A stretch of DNA of 64,000 nucleotides, taken from the NCBI GenBank assembly GCA_036365515.1, contig CM070873.1, positions 70,678,529-70,742,528 on the forward strand. Reading direction: 5' to 3'. Position 1 is the stretch's first letter; every line of letters begins with the position of its first letter. Shown piece by piece: positions 57,084 to 64,000 of this stretch. The translations under genes were made by a program, and so were the position numbers. The notes beneath the pieces were generated by a model, which was given only the letters and a program-made list of their open reading frames with translations, did not search any database and was not told the DNA's origin. The stretch comes from Torymus aiolomorphi. Its lineage: Eukaryota; Arthropoda; Insecta; Hymenoptera; Torymidae.

Positions 57084-58019
57084 ATGTATCATATATCTAA
57101 TGAATAATAAATACATATTTTTTAAAATGAATTGTTAATTATTATTTTACATTTTTTTCATCTAAATTCGAATTATTTTTACTAAAGATTAAATGGCTTC
57201 TTTCTTTAGGGTAAGAGTCCCTATTAGTGTGCCATGAAAATATTTAGCTATACACGAAATACAGAGCGATATAATTTTTATTTCCTTAACTGAAAATTTA
57301 GTCAAATAGTTAGACTTTTTTCTTTTTCCTCGTGGTATTTATATGAATACAAACGTATTTAATATACGTAAAAATAATGATTTTATCCCTATTTGTGTGC
57401 CCTGACAGCTCTCACTGAATGTATTTGTGTGCCTATGTGTGAGCCCTGCATTAATGTGTCTTTTGAAATTATTAAGAGAATTATAGGTTATGGTTTTTTA
57501 ACGTTTGAAAGAGGTGGAGTAGTAGAAGTTCATTTTATGATTAATTTTTCAACAATAATTAGGGTAAGTGATCAATTTTAATCAAAGATGTAGTCAACAT
57601 GTCCAGACTAAAATAAGGTTAGGTTCACGAAGGGGCGCATGACAACACACACATGCGGACAAGTTGACCCTACTAGTGGATTCCACTTATAAAATAAAGA
57701 AAAAAAGTTTTAAATATACTTATTTTACTGATGTATTGTTAAATAAACTATTTTTATTGCATAATATACACTTTATTTGAAGTAAATAGTTCTAATAATC
57801 TACTTATTCACTTAGAAAAAGTCATGATTTCTAAGAGTTTTTCATAAGAGAACACGATAAATTTCGAGAAATCGAAAGATGATTTTTTAAAAATTTATAA
57901 ACTATGCTTTAAAAGTTTTGAAATACAATTTCTTTTTTTTTTCAATATGAAGAAATACTTTAAATTTACTATAAAAATTGATGATTATGATAGGAAGGAT
58001 CCTTCGAGGGCCAATTTTC
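57084..58019. other. AT-rich stretch right of the Polinton
   Basis: No gene is supported. The words TCCCTATTAGTGTGCC (57219) and TCCCTATTTGTGTGCC (57386) form a short direct repeat 167 bp apart. No match to a left Polinton terminal repeat was found. Confidence 0.4.
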
Positions 58020-58368
58020 AATGAAAAATAAATTACGCTATTTTTTTAGCGACATTTCGTCAGGATGTTTCCTGACCTCTTCAGGCTTTATTTAAAATAC
58101 AAAAAATACAAAAATTATTTTAGATACGCACACAAGTAAAGCGATATAAAAAACACCAAATAAATACAATATTTACTAAAATACGTGGTCCCAACTGGTA
58201 CGATTATACACAGCGGCGTCAAGCTAGTGAGTACACAGTGACAAGCGAAAGCGGGTGTTTACAGTACGGCACTGTTTACAAATATCAACGGAGTTTTCTA
58301 ATTACCTTTTTGTACATGTGATTTAAATATTGGGTGTCTTCTATTTTATTCATCGTGTTATTATACAC
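58020..58368 (-). mobile_element. Penelope-like element: 3' tail and end of the endonuclease ORF
   Basis: Read on the minus strand, 58368-58285 encodes NNTMNKIEDTQYLNHMYKKVIRKLR and a stop, the C-terminus also seen intact in the plus-strand copy at 63000-63080. About 200 bp of 3'-UTR follow, then a CCTGAAGAGG...GACGAAATGTC stem (58086-58051). The tail is cut off from the body at 60.7-62.7 kb by a ~2.35-kb insertion beginning at TACACGGTGACCC. Confidence 0.75.
58051..58086 (-). ncRNA. Hammerhead-like core motif in the Penelope 3' tail
   Basis: CTGAAGA is followed by a perfect 6-bp stem (GTCAGG / CCTGAC, 6-base loop) and GAAA, then TGTC. CTGANGA-stem-GAAA-...GTC is the hammerhead core order, and Penelope-like elements are known to carry such ribozymes. 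One extra G sits at the base of stem II and stem III is minimal, so activity is doubtful. Confidence 0.4.
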
Positions 58369-58660
58369 GGTGACCCATTTTAATCGCCGCACCCGGATTT
58401 CTCGGAACCTAAGCCAGATAGAGAAAAATGGTTCAGACAAAAGTTATAGGGGACAAAGAGGACCACATAATGGCGCTAACGTCTTTGACCTTGAACTTGA
58501 CCTTTGAGGTTATTTCAAGGTCAAAGTGGTTTTTTCATATGGAAACATCTAGTTTTGACCCCGGATTCGGAAAGAGCGGGAAATTTTACGTTCAAAATCA
58601 TATTGAGAAATTTTTTCCAAGGTCATTTCAAGGTCAAATCTAGGTCAAACTCAGAAAAGT
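58369..58660. mobile_element. End of a TA-target element related to the 34.4-kb MITE
   Basis: CACGGTGACCCATTTTAATC, then CCGGATTTCTCGGAACCTAAG, and the TTTGACCTTGAACTTGACC interior match the MITE at 34389-34726 for about 250 bp. The mirrored right end is not found before 60.7 kb. This may be the left end of the element that carried the DD41D transposase. Confidence 0.65.
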
Positions 58661-58724
58661 CCGTTTAAAATCGTTTTTTTCCATGAACCACAGGCTAAGC
58701 TGGTTCAAATTGATCGTAGGCTTA

Positions 58725-58935
58725 ATAGAGGAACCCACACACCCAAACCCACACACCTTAAACGCACACCCCAAAACTTACACATCCTAGTAAACAAAAC
58801 TCAAACTCGCACATCCTAACCCCATACACTTCATGCCCTCACATGCTGAACTGTTACACCCCGGTCCCACAACCATACCCCACACCTCCCAGTCCCACAC
58901 ATGCTAATCCCATACACCCCAAACCCACACATCCT
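58725..58935. repeat. Degenerate C/A-rich tandem sequence
   Basis: Irregular repeats of words like CCCACACATCCTAA, ACACCCCAAACCC and CCCACACACC. No fixed period. Confidence 0.6.
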
Positions 58936-59080
58936 GAACCCTGAAAAATTTTTCTCAAGGGCAAAATGATTTTTTAACGGAAACTTTAAGATCGTTGAAG
59001 CTTCTGTTATAAATGTATTAACCTTACTTTTTGCGCTACCCAGAAACAACGACGTGGACGTAGTAAGGATTGTTTCCTTT

Positions 59081-59204
59081 GGGGTGCTTAATTAAAGTGA
59101 GTCCCCTTGCCTCTCACTGGTCGGGGTGCTTGATTATAGTGAGTCCCCTTGCCTCTCACTGTTCGGGGTGCTTGATTATAGTGAGTCCCCTTGCCTCTCA
59201 CTAA
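59081..59204. repeat. 42-bp tandem repeat, three units
   Basis: GGGGTGCTTGATTATAGTGA (first unit TTAATTAAAG) starts at 59081, 59123 and 59165; each unit ends in TTGCCTCTCACT. The second and third units are nearly identical. The array lies 18 bp from the stop codon of the DD41D gene. Confidence 0.9.
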
Positions 59205-59221
59205 TGTAAATAAATTTTTAT

Positions 59222-60286
59222 TTAACCTCGAAGCAAGTGTTCGAAATGACGACCATTTGCTTCAAGGCACATAGTCAAACGCCTTTGAAAATGGCGAACT
59301 GTGTTCTGCAAAGTTTGTCTCGGAATGGCAGCGCATGCTCGACGAATCCTATCCTGCATATCTGCTCTTGTAGTGGGTTGTTGCTCAAAAACAGCATTTT
59401 TTAAATACCCCCATAAATAGAAATCTGGTGATGTAAGATCGGGTGAGCAAGCAGGCCAGTTAACCGAACCTCCTCGACCAATCCATCTGTTACCATAGTG
59501 CTCATTCAAAAAAGCCCTTACAATTCGAGCGAAATGTGGTGCTGCGCCGTCCTGCTGGAGCCACATTCTTCGTCGCGTTTCTAAATCAACATCTTCCATC
59601 AATCCAGGTAGTTCATCTCTTATTAGCGTCAAATAGGTATGTTGATTTACATTTGCTTCAAAAAAATAAGGGCCAATCAAATATCCATTGATAATCCCGC
59701 ACCATACCATAATACTCCAACGTCTTTGATGGTTTACAGTTCTGACCCAATGAGGATTCACATCAGACCAATAATGGCAATTATGCCTATTCAGTTCCCC
59801 ATCACTTTGAAATTGTGCCTCATCAGAAAAAAGAACAAAGTTAAAAAAGTCTGGATCATTTTCTATCATTTGTAAAGCCCATTGGCAAAACACAATACGC
59901 TGTTGGAAATGCTGAAACTGTAGCTCTTGAACCAAAGTAATATGATACGCGTGATGTTGAAGCACCTTCATAATTCTTAAAAAAGTATTTCTTGGAATAC
60001 CAATTTCCCTTTCGACTCGACGAGCGCTAATATGTGGGTCAAGATGAATTATTGCAAGGATAGTTACAACTCGATTATCATTTTCATCATACTCATGGCG
60101 CCTACGTTGGCGAACCATGTGTCCACCATGAGCTCTTTGAGTTAAACGTCTGATAGCTCTATCGTCAGGATGTCGTCTATCAGGATAGCGTTCAGCATAA
60201 AGTCTTACCGCACCACGATAATTATTTTGGCTTGCTCCTAAAACGAAAATCATATCAACGATCTCGTTGGGCGGATAGTCAGCCAT
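59222..60286 (-). CDS. Mariner-type transposase, DD41D, intact
   Basis: A complete 354-codon frame with no lesion. The N-terminal HTH region (NEIVDMIFVLGASQNNYRGAVRLYAERYP, residues 7-35) is of the DUF4817 kind; a second HTH follows (ARRVEREIGIPRNTFLRIM, 88-106). Catalytic residues: D155 in VLFSDEAQF, D246 in WLQQDGAAPHFA, D288 in SPDLTSPDFYLWG, giving 41 residues between the second and third Asp, the DD41D spacing described for rosa/VISITOR-type members of Tc1/mariner. WPACSPDL is typical of the superfamily. The enzyme cuts at TIRs and inserts at TA. Candidate TIR: CACGGTGACCC at 58369. No second TIR was found, so this copy may be immobile while still encoding active protein. Confidence 0.9.
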   Translation of the reverse strand: MADYPPNEIVDMIFVLGASQNNYRGAVRLYAERYPDRRHPDDRAIRRLTQRAHGGHMVRQRRRHEYDENDNRVVTILAIIHLDPHISARRVEREIGIPRNTFLRIMKVLQHHAYHITLVQELQFQHFQQRIVFCQWALQMIENDPDFFNFVLFSDEAQFQSDGELNRHNCHYWSDVNPHWVRTVNHQRRWSIMVWCGIINGYLIGPYFFEANVNQHTYLTLIRDELPGLMEDVDLETRRRMWLQQDGAAPHFARIVRAFLNEHYGNRWIGRGGSVNWPACSPDLTSPDFYLWGYLKNAVFEQQPTTRADMQDRIRRACAAIPRQTLQNTVRHFQRRLTMCLEANGRHFEHLLRG

Positions 60287-60696
60287 TTCAGAGCCAGCTA
60301 TTAATTACTATTAAATTTAAATAGTAAAATGGTATCAAAAATATTAATAATTATAAGGCTCGCCCGTATACGGTCGCGCCTAAAAAGGAAAAACGTTGGA
60401 AAATTACGGTAACTTTAATTAGCTAAGTGTAATTGACATAAATACTTCGTTTGTCACACTTTTTTAATTTTAAATTTTAAAATAAAATAATCGTTAAAAC
60501 ATTAAAGGTATTCAATTCAATAAAGCATTATTTCTTATTTTAATTGCAAATAAAACTAAAACTTCCTTTTATTTTTTGTTTTATGTAAATAATGTGAATT
60601 AGTAGCGTTCGAATTTCAGAAATACTAATTTTGATAATGTAATCATTAAAAACACATCTACGAAGAAAATAGGTTCCGTCAATGGTTCTTTTAAAT
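60287..60696. other. AT-rich stretch
   Basis: No gene. AGGCTCGCCCGTATACGG near 60357 is the only CG-rich patch. The right boundary of the insertion in the Penelope element lies somewhere in 60300-60790. Confidence 0.4.
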
Positions 60697-60981
60697 TTAT
60701 TTTTCAGGTTCTAGCAGGATAGTGGAGCACCACATTTCACGCTCATAATAACAGCATTTTTTAATAAACACTTTAGTATTAGATGGATCTAAAATTTGAA
60801 CATCATTCCAGTTTATCTCATGTGCATTGTTAGTCGCATATGCTGCTACAACGGATTTCATATTTGAGTCTTTTTTGTGTTCATTAACTCTAGTTTTTAA
60901 GGCTCTTTTCGTTTCTCCTATATAAGTGGCTGGGCAAGACATGCAATCTATTTTGTAAAAAACTCCACAAGTGTCCATTTT
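60697..60981 (-). pseudogene. Penelope-like GIY-YIG endonuclease domain, C-terminus replaced
   Basis: MDTCGVFYKIDCMSCPATYIGETKRALKTRVNEHKK shows the GIY-like (GVFYK) and YIG motifs, the intervening CxxC, and the catalytic Arg and helix. AAYATNNAHEINWNDVQILD continues the domain, as in the plus-strand copy. After ILD the sequence (PSNTKVFIKKCCYYERE...) no longer matches that copy, so the tail was exchanged at the insertion border. It is one frame away from the RT ORF. Confidence 0.8.
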
Positions 60982-62715
60982 TTCCAGTTGTCTTTTCCTA
61001 ATCTTATTATATTGTTTAGCTTATTGTTTATAAGAGGTACCGTGTGAATGTCATATTTGGAAAAAATATTCGAACATTTTTTATAAAAGTTTTTTGCTAA
61101 AGGTATGGAAATTGTAGTTTTCGGTTGGATGCCTGTAGTATTTTCAAATCTTCTCTTGTTGAATTTAATTTTTCGAAGTCTATTATTAATCTGTGTGTTA
61201 ATGAAGCTTTCGGGGTAATCGTTGCAGATCAAAAGTTGTTTGATTTTGTCTATGTTGGTATCGTGGAAACTTACATCCGATAAGAGGATAGCTCTGTCTG
61301 TTAGGTTTGAAATGATATTTCTTTTTTGTTTTAATGTGTGGTTTGAATTATAGTTTAAAAGTCTGGATGATGCTATTGATTTTTGATACCAATTCGTGTA
61401 GATATGGTTGTTCTTTCTTATAAGAGTTAGATCGAGAAAATTTATGCTGTTATCTATTTCTATTTCATGGGTAAATTTGAGGTGCGGATTGTAATTATTA
61501 AAAACTTTAAGAACTAAGGTGATATGGTTTCTTTTTATACATACAATTGGGTCGTCAACGTATCTATAATAAAACAGTGGAGTACAGTTGTGTTTATCTT
61601 TTAGTTCGTGTAAACAATCTGTTTCTAGATTGTCCATTACCATATCAGCGAATAATGGAGAAATAGGGGAACCCATAGGTGTTCCAAATATTTGTTTATA
61701 CGATACGGAATTGAAATTGAAAAATGTGTTATCGAATATAAATTTGATTGTTTGGCCTATCTCATGGAACGGGATTTTACATTTGTTATGTATGTGTGTG
61801 AAATGTCTATCTAAACTTTTTAAAACTAAATCGCACGGGATATTAGTAAATAAGGAGCAAACGTCTAGGGATAGAAGAACATATTCGTCGGGTATAATAA
61901 CACTACTGATTTTGTCTTTTAAGTCGAAGCTATTGTTGACATGCGATGTTGGTTTTGGAATACACGTTTTTAATTCGTCATAGATAATCTTCGATAAAAA
62001 GTGCGTTGGACTACCAATGGTAGAGATGATAGGTCTTAGTGGGGTATTGTTCTTATGGATTTTTGGTAACCCATATGCTCTAGGAAGGACCGAGTTAGTT
62101 TGTGTGAGTTGATTATTGTGATATTTTTTCTGAAGGTAGTCATTATTGTTTAAGTGAGTCAAAAGTTTGTGAACATCTGTTTTTAATTTTGATAAAGGAT
62201 TTTTTCTAAGAATTTTATAAGTTTGTTGGTCGTTCAATAAGTCTTACATTTTACTTTGGTAGTCCAATACATTCATACAAACAGTTTGGTTTCCTTTATC
62301 TGCGTGTGTGAAGAAAATTTCCGGGTTTCTTTTGAGAAATCTTTTTGTAATAGCTAAGTCTTTATGAAATTGTTTTTCTTGATAAGAAATATGTACATCT
62401 CTTTTTTGGTTATTTATCATTACACTGGTTATTTTTTCCGGATTTCGTTCTTGATATCATTATTTAGGTCTGTATTCTTAAACTTGCTTTCTATATTTTT
62501 GATAGTTGTTACTATGTCTATTTTTGAAATATTCGACGTTACATTATATTTTGGACCTAACGATACAATATTGGTAACTGATTCGGGAATTTGTATGTCA
62601 GTTAAGTTTGTTACCCACTTATGTTTCTCAACAGTGATGTTTCTGTCTGTTCTGTATTTATTCATGAGTGAGTCAAATTTCTTTTTGAGTTTTTTCGTTA
62701 GATCGGAATAAGCTA
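60948..62715 (-). pseudogene. Penelope-like reverse transcriptase
   Basis: The 429-codon frame (60948-62237) has RT motifs LPRAYGLPKIHKNNTPLRPIIS, LSLDVCSLFTNIP (catalytic Asp), GTPMGSPISPLFADMVM and YYRYVDDPIV (catalytic DD), then FLDLTL. The N-terminal part lies in shifted frames from 62715 to 62238 (LAYSDLTKKLKKKFDSLMN; then HADKGNQTVCMNVLDYQSKM and a stop). The RT frame runs past LGKDNWKKW and ends in the endonuclease region because one base is missing there relative to a joined RT-GIY-YIG ORF. Penelope-like elements prime RT at target sites or telomere ends. Confidence 0.85.
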
Positions 62716-63310
62716 AATAATATAATAAGATTAGGAAAAGACAACTGGAAAAAATGGACACTTGTGGAGTTGTTTACAAAATAGATTGCATGTCTTGCCC
62801 AGCCACTTGTATAGGAGAAACGAAAAGAGCCTTAAAAACTAGAATTAATGAACACAAAAAAGGCTCAAATATCAAATCCGTTGTAGCAGCACATGCGACT
62901 AACAATGCACATGAGATAAACTGGAATGATGTTGAAATTTTAGATAAAGAATCAAATTACAATAAGAGAATAATTTCAGAAATGCTACATATCAATATAT
63001 ATAATAACACGATGAATAAAATAGAAGACACCCAATATTTAAATCACATGTACAAAAAAGTAGTTAGAAAACTCCGTTGATATTTGTAAACAGTGCCGTA
63101 TGCTCGTTACATTGACGAACGGATAATTCTCCGTAATACTCAGGAAACAATACAGACTTTGTAAGTGTTAATTGTTACTTGTAAAATTATGTGTTCATAA
63201 TTAAGTTAATATACGTCGTTGTTAAAAGTTGTATTTTATACTTTGTTACTAGCTGCCTGAAGAGGGACATAATCAATAAAGGGTGTCCGAAACGTCGTAA
63301 AAAAACTATT
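62715..63310 (+). mobile_element. Second Penelope-like copy, 3' part, head-to-head with the first
   Basis: From 62715 the plus strand repeats the RT-endonuclease junction (GATTAGGAAAAGACAACTGG) and an intact GIY-YIG domain to TGA 63080 (VVYKIDCMSCPATCIGETKRALKTR ... MNKIEDTQYLN). About 180 bp of 3'-UTR and the stem motif at 63257-63296 follow. The tail differs from the 58-kb tail after ACAGTGCCGTA, so the two belong to different subfamilies. The junction with the minus copy (~62700-62715) is abrupt; only the 3' portion was copied, consistent with the inverted 5'-truncated arrangements known for Penelope. Confidence 0.8.
63257..63296 (+). ncRNA. Hammerhead-like core motif, second Penelope tail
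   Basis: CTGAAGAG, then GGACA ... TGTCC (5-bp stem, 16-base loop), then GAAACGTC. The order matches the motif at 58086-58051, with an extra G before stem II. The outer helix I is weak (about 1 bp). Confidence 0.35.
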
Positions 63311-64000
63311 GTTGTTATTTGCCACCTTCTCACGACAAACTTTGGTAGTAATTTTGGCCACTAGCTACAATTAACAATATTATTAGACCACTACCATTAG
63401 CTGCTTTCACCAATATTTGGATATAGTTTCTCTGATCAACAATACTGAGTCTATAGGTGGAGTTAATTTACACAAATGTAATGTTACAATAGATAATATG
63501 TATACTCAAGTAATCACAGATTGGGCTTTCATATTTCATGAGATCTTATGTAGAAAGTTATGTAGAAAGTTAAAATAATGCATGATGTATATAGTGGCGG
63601 TGTATATGTGAGAGTATAGGTGTATAGTAATGGATATAGTAGTGGTATATGTAATTACGCAGTTAGAACTTGTGTTGTTGTATTTAAGGACGTTCTCCGG
63701 CTCAACTTCATCAATATCTCGAAAATTGTAATCTAAAAATATCTTCATGAGTCGCTATAAACTACCGCAAAAATAATGAAAAATGACGATGTAAGAAAAA
63801 AGGTGTCAATACGATGTTTGAAATAAATACCACTTAACGGTGTGGCTATACATACATATACAAATAACATGGTAGTTTCTTTTTATGTTGCAATTCCTCT
63901 GAAATTAATACCGCTTGCCATATTGCAAATTATACCATATTATTCCTTTTGACTTCTCTTTTAATGCCTCACGGTTAAAAAAAACACAGAAAACTTTTTT
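63311..64000. other. AT-rich stretch to the window end
   Basis: No gene, RNA or repeat family is supported; the 70-codon frame at 63536-63748 resembles nothing. Confidence 0.4.

Noticed and set aside
26700..58000. Terminal inverted repeats of the Polinton
   Set aside because: I compared sequences left of 27588 and right of 57083 and found no convincing match; the ends may be deleted or too diverged to see by eye.
1..64000. tRNA, rRNA or snRNA genes
   Set aside because: No B-box-like GGTTCGAATCC, cloverleaf or conserved rRNA segment was seen on either strand.

Overview
The window looks like insect nuclear DNA, most likely hymenopteran. It is AT-rich and dense in (AC)n arrays, genes have short GT-AG introns, and the one recognisable host gene is the 5' part of an odorant receptor (24.7-25.3 kb) with the GLWPYQ signature common in hymenopteran receptors. 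There are no operons, bacterial signals, tRNA or rRNA genes. Almost everything else is transposable elements nested in one another.

Layout. 0-5 kb: broken Myb/SANT (zeste-like) gene split by a TTAA-flanked non-autonomous element that carries a 280-bp hairpin. 5-10.7 kb: remnant of a THAP-like/ISL2EU-like ORF, then a pogo-like DNA transposon with inverted arms built of ~300-bp tandem units. 10.7-20.2 kb: no genes; microsatellites, two minisatellites (28 bp x7, 44 bp x4), hairpin-ended elements and clustered palindromic MITEs whose ends read AATAGTAYA. 20.2-23.8 kb: DNA transposon with ~600-bp terminal inverted repeats and a transposase I cannot assign. 24.7-25.3 kb: truncated odorant receptor. 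25.9-26.7 kb: foldback element at TTAA inside a MITE.

27.6-57.1 kb: a decayed Polinton/Maverick (virus-like DNA transposon) whose parts are spread over 29.5 kb. Its genes are protein-primed family B polymerase, a small ORF, chromodomain integrase, a collagen/coiled-coil fibre-like protein, a conserved unknown, packaging ATPase, PLA2-like/basic minor virion protein, adenain-like protease, double-jelly-roll capsid protein and two unknowns. The polymerase gene is split by a 12.34-kb pogo-like element, itself invaded by a hairpin-ended element, a mariner-type MITE, a Bel/Pao LTR element (5-bp TSD GAGCC) and AATAGTA MITEs. A 3.23-kb palindromic transposon separates a TATA box from its start site, and a 1.8-kb hairpin-ended element splits the protease gene. 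All long Polinton genes carry frameshifts or stops, so the copy is dead.

58.0-63.3 kb: a Penelope-like retroelement on the minus strand (RT plus GIY-YIG endonuclease), interrupted by a 2.35-kb block with an intact 354-aa DD41D mariner-type transposase, and joined head-to-head to a second, partial Penelope copy on the plus strand.

The least expected signal is a shared core-promoter design in the Polinton: a TATA box 28-31 bp upstream of a TCATT or TCAAC initiator, a leader of 6-20 nt, and in several cases the TATA box lying inside the end of the neighbouring gene.
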